Part shown: positions 1-7,747 of the stretch, piece after piece
How the letters are laid out: each line of letters starts with the position of its first letter
Numbering within the stretch: the first letter of the stretch is position 1
DNA from: Syntrophomonadaceae bacterium
GTDB lineage: Bacteria > Bacillota > Syntrophomonadia > Syntrophomonadales > DTU052
Assembly: GCA_012729505.1 (NCBI GenBank)
Contig: JAAYDA010000047.1
Span: forward strand, 1-44,518
DNA: 44,518 nt
Direction of reading: 5' to 3'
Program-made: the position numbers and the translations under genes
The notes under the pieces: model-generated
Seen by the model: only the letters and a program-made list of their open reading frames with translations
Databases searched by the model: none
What the model was told of the DNA's origin: nothing

Positions 1-385
1 CGCCCATGGCTATCATGCTCATGTGCTCGATTCCGCCGGTCATGACTATGTCACATCTGCCGGATATTATGGCTTCTGCTCCGAAGGCTATGGCCTGGGA
101 ACCGGAGGAGCAGAATCTGTTTACGGTCACGGCCGGAACGCTTTCCGGGATCCCGGCATAACGGGCGGTTATGCGGGCGGTGTTCATGCCGCAGGCTTGT
201 TCCGGTGTGGCTGCTCCCCAAATTACGTCGTCTATCATTTCGGCCTTAAAGTTGGGGCCGCATCTTTTGATGGCTTCTTCCATGCACAGTTTGCCCAAAA
301 ATTCGGGACGGGTATCTCGAAGGGTTCCCCGCGGAGCTTTTCCTCCCGCTGTGCGTACTGCTGATACGATAACAGCTTCTCTCAC
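1..385 (-). CDS. Acetyl-CoA acyltransferase (thiolase), N-terminal part; cut by window edge
   Basis: The reverse strand reads as the first 128 residues of a thiolase, the enzyme that cleaves 3-ketoacyl-CoA with CoA in the last step of beta-oxidation. It opens REAVIVSAVRTAGGKAPRGT, the usual thiolase start, and carries the active-site motif NRFCSSG with the nucleophilic cysteine near residue 92. The start is a GTG at 385, preceded by GGGAGG at good spacing; no ATG fits the family start. The gene begins 36 bases after the fadN stop and is on the same strand, so the two form a fadN-fadA type operon like that of Bacillus subtilis. The C-terminal catalytic His and Cys lie outside the window. Choice between degradative (FadA) and biosynthetic acetoacetyl-CoA thiolase cannot be made from this part; the neighbour favours FadA. 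Confidence 0.9.
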   Translation of the reverse strand, partial: MREAVIVSAVRTAGGKAPRGTLRDTRPEFLGKLCMEEAIKRCGPNFKAEMIDDVIWGAATPEQACGMNTARITARYAGIPESVPAVTVNRFCSSGSQAIAFGAEAIISGRCDIVMTGGIEHMSMIAMG

Positions 386-421
386 TTTTTATACCTCCCT
401 AGTGTATTATTACCGTGCTAC

Positions 422-2797
422 CTAGTTCCGTAAAGGTTTGCCGGTTTTCAACAGAGACATAATCCTATCCTGAGTCTTCTTCTGGCCACACAAGCTTAAG
501 AATGCTTCTACTTCCAAATCCAAAAGATATTGTTCAGTTATCATGGAACCTTTAATAGCATCCCCTCCAGCCAAAACGTCTGCAATCTTGCAAGCGATAA
601 ACCAGTCGTATTCACTGGCGACACCTGAAAGAACCATCTGTTTAACCGCCAGCTTCAGCAGTGCGGTATCATTTTTACCCGGAGCAGGAACCGATCTGCT
701 AACCGGCGGGGTGTAATCCTCTTCCAACATCTTCAGTACGCGTTTCTTGGCATCTGATACCAGGAAGTCGTTATTCATTGATATTCCATCCGTAGGTTTA
801 AGGTATGACAGTCTTACTCCTTCCTTGGCACTGGTTGCTACCGCGGCGGTAGCCATGTTCTGGAAAGAAGGAATAAGAAAGTCTACCAGGAAAGGACCTT
901 GAACACCTTTGGTTCTTTCAATAGCTTTCAATGTCGCTTCTTTACATCCGCCTGCGGCCGGCAATAGACCTACCCCTACTTCAACCAAGCCTATGTAGGT
1001 TTCAGCCGCTGCCTGAGCAGCAGAGCCGTGCATTACTATTTCACAACCGCCGCCGAGGGTCTGTCCATAGGGAGCTACCACCACCGGCTTAAGCGAGTAT
1101 TTGAGAGCCAGGTTCATATCCTGATTTCTCTTCAAAGCCTTCGCCAGATCATCCCAGGCATTAGTTTCAATGGCGCCAACGACACCGGTCAGATCGGCAC
1201 CTACACAGAAGTTTTTTCCGCCTCCGGTGATAACCATGCCCTCCCAGTTCTTGTCCATTTCGGCTTTAGCCAGCTCCATAGCTGCCACCAGCTCTGGAGA
1301 TATGGCGTTATTCTTGGAATGTAATTGCAGACAGACTACGCCGTCGCCGATATCATAAAGGGTACCGGCAGGCTCAGAAAATACCACCTTATTGTCCTGT
1401 TTCAGCTTGACGAAATTAACGACCTTTTCATTGGCAGGAACCGGCTTGTAAGCTTTGTCAGGAATTGAATAGTAGTATTCAACCCCATTTTCTTCTTTAT
1501 AGAAGGCAGTAATTCCTGCTGCAAACATTTCCTTAACCCATGGTGCAACCGCTCCGCCTTCCTCTTCGATACGAGCCACATACTTGGGCAGGTCCAAACC
1601 GTTCCACATTTTCAGAGGTCCGGATTTATGATTGTAGCCCCACTCCATCGCATTATCTATATTTACTATATCATCAGATATCTCCGGAATCTTCGCCGTT
1701 GCATACTGTAAAGTACTGCTGTTCATTTTCCATACCAGCTGTGCGGCTTTGTCGTTACCCTCGTAGAATGCCGCCAGTTTCTCCGGCAGAGTCTTAGCCG
1801 CTTTGGCCGCTTCCAGGCTAGGGAATTCTGCAGCTTTCTGGGGTCCATATTCGAAAGTTTCGGGGTCCAGCATCAATTTCTCTTTACCGACCCGCTTGTA
1901 GAAACCACCCTTAGTTTTGTTCCCCAGGACACCCTTTTCCATCATTTTCAGGAATAATTCCGGTACTTCGTAAAGGAATTTTTCCGCCGGATCATTCAAA
2001 ACACCATGTATGGACTGGGTCCCGTTAACAGCTATATCCAGTCCAACCAGATCCATCAACCCAAAGGATCCGGTCTTGGGCCTGCCAATAGCCGGACCGC
2101 AAATAGCATCGATTTCTGAAAAAGTAAGGTCCAGTTCTTTCATTAATCTGGCAATACTAGGTCCTCCCTGATTGCCAAAACGGTTAGCAATAAATCCAGG
2201 AGTATCCTTACACCATACGATACTCTTGCCCAGTACTCGCTCCCCAAAGTCTGCCATAAACTGTAAGACTTCGGGATCGGTATCTGCTCCCGGAATTATT
2301 TCCAAAAGCTTCATGTAGCGGACTGGATTGAAGAAGTGGGTCCCCAGCCAGTTCTTACGAAATTCTAAAGGCATGTCCTCAGCCATGACAGTGATGGAGA
2401 TGGTGGAAGTGTTTGAGCTGACAATAGCTCCCGGTTTTATATATGGAGCGATTTTATTAAGAACATCTTTCTTGATGGCCAACTTCTCCGGAACAGCTTC
2501 GACGATCCAGTCACATTCCTTTAAGCACTCCAGGTTATCTTCCATATTGCCCGGTGTTATGTAATCAACATCTTCTTTAGTATATAACTGAGCTGGACGA
2601 CTTTTTAAAAGGCCATCCCTGTTTCGCTGGGCTATCTGATTTCTAGCTACCGGATTGGTCTTGTCTGCATCGGAAAGATTTCCGGGGACGATGTCCAGAA
2701 GATAACTGCTGATACCTGAAGCTGCACATTGCGCGGCAATTCCGCTCCCCATGGTACCTGATCCAAGTATTGCTACTTTTCTAATCCTTCTTTTCAC
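422..2797 (-). CDS. fadN: Multifunctional 3-hydroxyacyl-CoA dehydrogenase / enoyl-CoA hydratase (FadN type)
   Basis: A 791-residue cytosolic enzyme expected to hydrate enoyl-CoA and oxidise 3-hydroxyacyl-CoA with NAD in beta-oxidation. The dehydrogenase part is N-terminal, with Rossmann motif GSGTMGSGIA close to the start and the catalytic His-Glu segment GTHFFNPVRYMKLLEIIPG. The crotonase part is C-terminal, with GGGKNFCVGADL, LGGGCEIVMHG and a second Glu in GLVEVGVGLLPAAGG. This order, dehydrogenase first and hydratase last, and the length match B. subtilis FadN (about 789 residues), not E. coli FadB. The start chosen is GTG at 2797, eight bases after GGGAGG; the open frame extends 34 codons further but without family sequence. 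The thiolase follows after 36 bases. Substrate chain length cannot be read from the sequence. Confidence 0.93.
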   Translation of the reverse strand: MKRRIRKVAILGSGTMGSGIAAQCAASGISSYLLDIVPGNLSDADKTNPVARNQIAQRNRDGLLKSRPAQLYTKEDVDYITPGNMEDNLECLKECDWIVEAVPEKLAIKKDVLNKIAPYIKPGAIVSSNTSTISITVMAEDMPLEFRKNWLGTHFFNPVRYMKLLEIIPGADTDPEVLQFMADFGERVLGKSIVWCKDTPGFIANRFGNQGGPSIARLMKELDLTFSEIDAICGPAIGRPKTGSFGLMDLVGLDIAVNGTQSIHGVLNDPAEKFLYEVPELFLKMMEKGVLGNKTKGGFYKRVGKEKLMLDPETFEYGPQKAAEFPSLEAAKAAKTLPEKLAAFYEGNDKAAQLVWKMNSSTLQYATAKIPEISDDIVNIDNAMEWGYNHKSGPLKMWNGLDLPKYVARIEEEGGAVAPWVKEMFAAGITAFYKEENGVEYYYSIPDKAYKPVPANEKVVNFVKLKQDNKVVFSEPAGTLYDIGDGVVCLQLHSKNNAISPELVAAMELAKAEMDKNWEGMVITGGGKNFCVGADLTGVVGAIETNAWDDLAKALKRNQDMNLALKYSLKPVVVAPYGQTLGGGCEIVMHGSAAQAAAETYIGLVEVGVGLLPAAGGCKEATLKAIERTKGVQGPFLVDFLIPSFQNMATAAVATSAKEGVRLSYLKPTDGISMNNDFLVSDAKKRVLKMLEEDYTPPVSRSVPAPGKNDTALLKLAVKQMVLSGVASEYDWFIACKIADVLAGGDAIKGSMITEQYLLDLEVEAFLSLCGQKKTQDRIMSLLKTGKPLRN

Positions 2798-3534
2798 CAA
2801 TTCTACCTCCCGTTCTCGTTTTGTCCTAAAAGTTGCTGCCCCAATACGACGTATCAACCTGCAATCCGATAAATCCCCCCCTTCTTCTCCCGAGATCAAC
2901 CAGGAAAAAACAGCGTATTTAAACTGTCATCAGGTTTTATGGATTATTCATGCTAAGTCTGGTCGGCCTCCCCGGTTACTTGGAGCTTGACTCTCTCAAT
3001 AAACCTCAGGCAAAATTTTCTGTCTATTTTGATTGTGATGGTTGGCAAAATTAAATGTGATTGATTTGTCCCCGTTGCGGGCCCGGTTTCTTTTAGCCCG
3101 ATTTCTTTGTGCTACTCTTATCCTGATCCAATCATGAAGAAATTGAAATGTAACAAATACTGCTATAAAAATGCTTATAGAAATGCAACAAATATTATAG
3201 AAGGCCATTTCTTAAATAGGAGTGCTTGTGCTGCATAGAATAATTCTTAATGAATGATGGCTCAGACAATATGTTTTCTTTATCTTACCATATTATTACG
3301 ATTCGGAAAGCCCCAATTTATTAAACACCCTTGCCAACTGTTTTATGTGGGCATCATCTTAATTGCCTCAGGCTTCGGACAACAAACCGGATGTCTTTAT
3401 ACACCCGGTTTTAGCAGTATAATCTAACGGTATACGCTGAATTCTCAGCATCCCCGCTTTATTCGCTGAAATTAATTGCTGTTCTTAATATTATTTTAAG
3501 AAATCCCTCTTAGCTGGTGTTACAAATAACTCTC
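2798..3534. other. Intergenic region without a supported gene
   Basis: A 737-base gap between fadN and the next crotonase, both on the minus strand. It should hold the fadN promoter and the crotonase terminator. One open frame on the minus strand (2996-3208) has a hydrophobic N-terminus but no Shine-Dalgarno sequence, so it is not called. The only clear structure is the hairpin at 3384-3411. The segment is AT-rich and otherwise shows nothing I can support. Confidence 0.5.
3384..3411 (-). terminator. Possible terminator hairpin downstream of the crotonase gene
   Basis: AAACCGG-ATGT and ACAC-CCGGTTT form an 11-bp stem with a 6-base loop. One position pairs as G-U only when read on the minus strand, which favours transcription from the crotonase at 3535. 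The T-run after the stem is weak, so this is a tentative call. Confidence 0.35.
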
Positions 3535-4323
3535 TTATTTGTTTTTGAAATTAGGTTTCCGTTTCTCCAAGAAAGCCATTAAGCCTTCTCTCATATCTTC
3601 GGTTGCGAAACACTCAGCAAACAGTTCTCTTTCAATCAGAAGTCCGGTTCTAAGATCAGTTTCGATGCCCAGATCCATAGCACTCTTACAGAACTTAAGG
3701 GCTACAATTGACTTGGACATAATTGTCTTAGCCATGGCCCTCGCTTCTTCCATGATCTGTTCATGAGGAACCACCCGATTGACCAAGCCTATTTCATAAG
3801 CCCTTTCAGCATTTATGGGTTTTCCGGTATAACACATCTCCTTGGCGATTCCCATGCCCACCAGTCTGGGTAATCTTTGGGTGCCGCCGCCGCCCGGAAT
3901 AATCCCTAAATTGATTTCAGCCTGGCCAAAGGAAGCTTTTTCCGATGCGATTCTAATATCACAACACATGGCGATCTCACAACCACCGCCAAAGGCATAG
4001 CCGTTTACCGCTGCGATTACAGGCTTGGGAAATTCAGCTATAGTCTGTTGGGCCCTAAATCCATGATGAGTCATATCCCGGGCTTCAAGAAAGGTTTTGG
4101 TTGACATCATGGAGATATCCGCACCGGCCACAAAAGCTTTGTCTCCGGCGCCGGTAATGATTACCACCTTAACATCGTTATCGTCTGTCATCATTTCGAA
4201 TGCAATTTTCAACTCGGAAAAGACTTCATCATTGAGAGCGTTTAATACCTTGGGCCGATTGACCGTGACTGTGGCTATCCCGTCTTCCTTTTCCACCAGC
4301 AGAACCTTAAATTCATAGCTCAT
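3535..4323 (-). CDS. Enoyl-CoA hydratase / crotonase family protein (first copy)
   Basis: A 262-residue crotonase-fold enzyme, likely hydrating short-chain trans-2-enoyl-CoA such as crotonyl-CoA to 3-hydroxyacyl-CoA. Both catalytic glutamates of the rat mitochondrial enzyme are present: E116 in GGGCEIAMCCDIRIAS and E136 in FGQAEINLGIIPG. The oxyanion-hole segments are VAGADIS (65-71) and FGGG (111-114). Length and the TQRLPRLVG segment fit a standard monofunctional hydratase. The ATG at 4323 follows AAAGGGG. It is a single-gene unit, separated from the upstream reductase by a strong terminator (4414-4440). Two more genes of the same family occur in this window (15937 and 40258), and this copy is visibly closer to the 40258 one. 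Exact substrate is unknown; a 3-hydroxybutyryl-CoA dehydratase role is plausible. Confidence 0.9.
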   Translation of the reverse strand: MSYEFKVLLVEKEDGIATVTVNRPKVLNALNDEVFSELKIAFEMMTDDNDVKVVIITGAGDKAFVAGADISMMSTKTFLEARDMTHHGFRAQQTIAEFPKPVIAAVNGYAFGGGCEIAMCCDIRIASEKASFGQAEINLGIIPGGGGTQRLPRLVGMGIAKEMCYTGKPINAERAYEIGLVNRVVPHEQIMEEARAMAKTIMSKSIVALKFCKSAMDLGIETDLRTGLLIERELFAECFATEDMREGLMAFLEKRKPNFKNK

Positions 4324-4413
4324 TAAGATATGCCCCTTTCCAATATTTTTAGTATCACTGTCCTTCTCAGAATCAGGATCTCAACCTTATGAAATTAACT
4401 GTTACTTAGATAT

Positions 4414-4440
4414 AAGGGACCACCTAATAGGTGGTCCCTT
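4414..4440 (-). terminator. Rho-independent terminator of the SDR reductase gene
   Basis: A perfect 12-bp stem, AAGGGACCACCT with AGGTGGTCCCTT, closes a 3-base loop and lies 20 bases after the stop of the reductase gene. On the minus strand it runs into TTATAT. It isolates the reductase from the crotonase gene downstream. Confidence 0.8.
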
Positions 4441-4460
4441 AGTTTAAAACGATATTTTGA

Positions 4461-5201
4461 TTATGGCATGATCATTCCGCCGTCAACCTGCAGACACTGA
4501 CCGGTGACATAGGATGACTCATCACTGGCGAAAAAGAGAATGGCATTTGCTAATTCTTCTACGGATCCCGGTCTTTGCAGTGCATTAGCTCTGGCAGCAA
4601 TTTCTCTGATCTTATCGGGAATTGCCATGAACATAGCGGTTTCTACTGAGCCAGGCGCCACCGCATTAACAGTAATCCCTTTGCTACCCAATTCTTTAGC
4701 CATGTTTCTGGTAAATCCGACTAAACCAGCTTTGGTGGCTGCATAATTGGCCTGTCCCGGGTTACCAAAACGGCTGGTTGAAGATATATTGATGATCCTG
4801 CCGTATTTCTTATCTCTCATCATCCCGACAACAGCCTGGGTGCAATGGAAAACACCTTTCAGATTAACATCAAAAACCTGATCCCATTGTGCTTCCGTCA
4901 TCTTATGGAATATTGCATCACGGGTAATTCCGGCATTGTTAACTAGAATATCTACAGTTCCGAAGGTTTCTACCGCCTTTTTGACCATCGCATCTACCTG
5001 TTCGCGGTTAACAACGTTGGCGACCACACCCAAAACGGTTCCGCCTTGATCCTTGATCTTTTTTTCTGCACGTCTTACTTCTTCTTCATTGAGGTCACAC
5101 AGGACTACCTTGGCACCTTCCTGGGCAAATTTAAGAGCCACGCCTTCGCCAATTCCATTAGCTGCTCCGGTGACTATAGCCACTTTGTCTTTCAAACGCA
5201 T
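4461..5201 (-). CDS. SDR family 3-oxoacyl reductase (FabG/PhaB-like)
   Basis: A 246-residue classical short-chain dehydrogenase. The cofactor motif TGAANGIG (11-18) is followed by NNAG (88-91), N113, Ser140/141, Y153 and K157 of the SDR catalytic tetrad, and the C-terminal VDGGM typical of FabG-like reductases. It would interconvert 3-oxoacyl and 3-hydroxyacyl thioesters. FabG (fatty acid synthesis), acetoacetyl-CoA reductase (PhaB) or a beta-oxidation dehydrogenase are all possible; the beta-oxidation neighbours favour CoA esters, but no acyl-carrier or PHB gene is next to it. The start chosen is the ATG at 5201, ten bases after AAAGGAG; a GTG three codons earlier lies on top of the Shine-Dalgarno and is rejected. 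Confidence 0.87.
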   Translation of the reverse strand: MRLKDKVAIVTGAANGIGEGVALKFAQEGAKVVLCDLNEEEVRRAEKKIKDQGGTVLGVVANVVNREQVDAMVKKAVETFGTVDILVNNAGITRDAIFHKMTEAQWDQVFDVNLKGVFHCTQAVVGMMRDKKYGRIINISSTSRFGNPGQANYAATKAGLVGFTRNMAKELGSKGITVNAVAPGSVETAMFMAIPDKIREIAARANALQRPGSVEELANAILFFASDESSYVTGQCLQVDGGMIMP

Positions 5202-5335
5202 TAAATACACTCTCCTTTATTGTTTAATGATAATGGCATTAGTATTCCACATATAATATGATTTCAAGATGCTTTACCAAAAAACCTTCTGAAAAAATAA
5301 ATTTTAGCTTAGCTATCCTTTATTATTTCCCGCCA

Positions 5336-5362
5336 AATAAAAAACAGGGGAAATATCCCCTG
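5336..5362 (-). terminator. Rho-independent terminator of the DUF1097-like gene
   Basis: CAGGGGA and TCCCCTG form a 7-bp GC-rich stem around AATA. On the minus strand it is followed directly by six T and then ATTT. It lies about 36 bases after the stop of the membrane-protein gene, a textbook terminator. Confidence 0.85.
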
Positions 5363-5398
5363 CTTTCTAATGCCTGAAATATATGTGCTGTTAACTAA

Positions 5399-5968
5399 TC
5401 AGTGGGCTCCGGCATCTTCGGGAGGAATCAGTCCCGCTTTACGTGCCATTGTGATCAGGAACAGAATCAGGGCCAGGACGCCTCCTCCGCCGAGTACAGC
5501 TGTGGCCATCCAGGTTCCAAATAATGCGTACAAGCTTCCTGCCATTGCAGCTTGAATTATTTCCGGCACCAGCATCAATGCTGCGGTGAAATAAATAAAC
5601 GCATAGTTATTGAAGCATATTGGCATCAGATGTGGGTCGCCCAAAAATGCGATGGCAAAAACCACAATCCAGATCAGAATCAGCTGTGCCAAAACTTCAT
5701 TTCCCAGTGCCATGGCAAACGGAGTAGCGAGAATCATGAACAATAGTGCTATAGCCAAACCGACTACTGCCGAAATCAAGATGCTAGGAATTTTCTGTAC
5801 ATCAGCTCCAGTAATGAAGAAGGAAATCATAGCAAAGAATGCCGGCCATACAGCATGTATTCCCAATGACCACATGATAAATACGCCAAGACAAACACAG
5901 GTTGCGATAATTAATCCAAGAAAAAGATGTGCCTTTATACTGATTTTCTTAATAATAGCTGGATCCAA
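5399..5968 (-). CDS. DUF1097-like integral membrane protein
   Basis: A 189-residue, very hydrophobic protein with about five to six membrane segments, roughly at residues 13-35, 38-52, 60-85, 90-108, 120-142 and 150-175, and a short charged C-terminus. The overall pattern, with W-x-A-F/W stretches and small residues, resembles the DUF1097 family (E. coli YcdZ), whose function is unknown. Start is TTG at 5968, seven bases after GGGGAGGG; there is no ATG start with comparable support. It is a single-gene unit with its own strong terminator. The neighbours, a FabG-like reductase and an HD-GYP protein, do not reveal a function. The family assignment is from memory of the pattern and is moderate. 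Confidence 0.6.
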   Translation of the reverse strand: MDPAIIKKISIKAHLFLGLIIATCVCLGVFIMWSLGIHAVWPAFFAMISFFITGADVQKIPSILISAVVGLAIALLFMILATPFAMALGNEVLAQLILIWIVVFAIAFLGDPHLMPICFNNYAFIYFTAALMLVPEIIQAAMAGSLYALFGTWMATAVLGGGGVLALILFLITMARKAGLIPPEDAGAH

Positions 5969-6339
5969 CTTACACCCTCCCCTTCGTAGTTAAAATTTTG
6001 ACATCCCTACAGAAACGCCCGCCATAACCCTTGGTCACCTGACACCCCCCTCACCTGGTAAAATTCTATTCTCCAGATAGTGACTTTATGCCTGATGACG
6101 TTATGGCTTAAAAACATACTCTGTTGGCACCCCCCCTTTTCGCTGCAAAGCTTCGATTAAGATAAGGTTTAACTTTTCCAATCATATCAGAAAAAGTTTG
6201 AATCTTCAAATTGTTGAAAAATTCCCCTCCTCTTAATCCAGCCAAATTTGGTATAAATCAACGAATTTCTTACCCAATCATTGAGTAATTCCATTCTTTG
6301 ATTTCGAGAAAAAGGTGTTCTCTGTCGAGTTCCAAAATT
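5969..6339. other. Intergenic region, nothing assigned
   Basis: A 371-base AT-rich gap between the HD-GYP gene and the DUF1097-like gene. It must contain the terminator of the first and the promoter of the second, but I see no convincing hairpin with a T-run, no riboswitch-like fold and no ORF with a ribosome binding site. Confidence 0.4.
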
Positions 6340-7473
6340 CTAACTTACCGGGCATTCTCTCATTAATTCCGGTTCGGATAATACCTTCAGCAATTTGGAT
6401 AATTCTTCTTCAGAGAGAACTCTGCTGATTTCAACCAGATAATCTTTGGTAAGATCAATTTCCAGGGGCCGGCTCAACTCCCGGTTGTGCCGGTCAATAA
6501 TAACTCTTACTACCGGCCTGGTTGGGGTTTCTCGATTGTTATCAACAACAATGGCAGTCTCTTGTGTATTCAAAACCACCACACTGCCTATAGGGAACTG
6601 GGCGATATTGGAAAACAAAGTATCTAAATACCAATGATTAAATTGAATCCCTGATCTTTGTTTCATAATTGCTATGGCTTGATCGGTAGAATAGGCTTTA
6701 CGATAGGGACGATCAGCCACTAATGCATCAAAAACATCTGCTACGGATACTATTCGAGCGTAAGGATGAATTTCCTTCCCTGCCAGCCCTCTCGGATAGC
6801 CTTGGCCATCTTCAAATTCGTGATGCTGAAGGGCAATATGGGCAGAAAAAAGTGAGAATTGCTGATCGCCTCGCAGAATATCAAAACCGTATTGGGCATG
6901 GTTTTTGATCATCTCATACTCCTTAGGAGTCAATTTCCCGGGTTTGTTAAGAAGTACTCTGTCAATCAAGGTTTTGCCAATATCATGAGTCAACGCCCCG
7001 GTACCCAATTCTTTTAATTGTATCTTATCAAACCCCAAACTAATGCCTGTCATCAGGGAAAGCACACAAACTTGAACCGAGTGGGCGAAAGTATAGTCAT
7101 CATGACTTCTGATATCAACGCAATTCACCACAACCTCCGGTTTGCTCAGCAATTCGTCAATCAGGCTGTTTACGGCCTGACTAATCCGTGTGGTGCTTAT
7201 GCGTTTCTTACTCTCAAAGCTCCTATATATCTCCTTAACCGCATTAATAGCTTCTAAACGAGTCTGTTCCGATATAACATCAACAGGATCTTCACACTGT
7301 TCAAACAGACTATCCTTAATGAATATCGCCCCGATACCCAATTCTTTCAGCCGTTTGATATACTGTTCGTTTAGAACCATGCCCACGCCTAGTAGCGGGC
7401 GGCCTTCAGAGTTGTAAATACTGCGCCCTACTACCATTCCAGATTCGATAAACTCAAGGCTTACCCTGCGCAT
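6340..7473 (-). CDS. HD-GYP domain protein, probable cyclic-di-GMP phosphodiesterase
   Basis: A 377-residue cytosolic protein. Residues 1-60 form a small N-terminal domain of the DUF3391-like kind found before many HD-GYP domains. The HD-GYP domain covers about 115-290, with HDIGK at 163-167, HHE at 217-219 and the GYP signature at 225-227, so the metal and substrate residues look intact. Such proteins hydrolyse cyclic-di-GMP to GMP. Residues 290-377 are an extra C-terminal domain with no family I recognise. The start is ATG at 7473 behind GGGGAGG; an in-frame start 11 codons upstream lacks a ribosome site. It stands alone between two larger gaps, and no receiver or GGDEF partner is nearby. 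Confidence 0.85.
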   Translation of the reverse strand: MRRVSLEFIESGMVVGRSIYNSEGRPLLGVGMVLNEQYIKRLKELGIGAIFIKDSLFEQCEDPVDVISEQTRLEAINAVKEIYRSFESKKRISTTRISQAVNSLIDELLSKPEVVVNCVDIRSHDDYTFAHSVQVCVLSLMTGISLGFDKIQLKELGTGALTHDIGKTLIDRVLLNKPGKLTPKEYEMIKNHAQYGFDILRGDQQFSLFSAHIALQHHEFEDGQGYPRGLAGKEIHPYARIVSVADVFDALVADRPYRKAYSTDQAIAIMKQRSGIQFNHWYLDTLFSNIAQFPIGSVVVLNTQETAIVVDNNRETPTRPVVRVIIDRHNRELSRPLEIDLTKDYLVEISRVLSEEELSKLLKVLSEPELMRECPVS

Positions 7474-7747
7474 TTTTCCTCCCCGACCCTGGCACGAGTA
7501 TTCCACATAAGTCTCCCTCTGATCACTGAATGAATTGTTTTCAGAACTTACTTAACCAAAAGAACAATTCTTTACGCTGATTAATAAATCCTGCTTTATA
7601 TCGCCATTTTTTATCACAATAGCCTTCGAATGCCTTCTGCTCCAAGGCGGGACAGGCCAAAAAGGCCGGATATTGAAGAAAGATTCAGTCGATTAAGCCC
7701 CGCAAATTCAGCATAAATTGCCTGGAGAGCCAATTAAATCGCCGCCG

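Noticed and set aside
2996-3208. 70-residue minus-strand frame with hydrophobic N-terminus in the fadN upstream gap
   Set aside because: No Shine-Dalgarno before the ATG, low-complexity Arg/Asn-rich middle and no recognisable family; probably chance.
5969-6339. Possible riboswitch or cyclic-di-GMP aptamer near the HD-GYP gene
   Set aside because: No GEMM-like or other aptamer core motif found on either strand.
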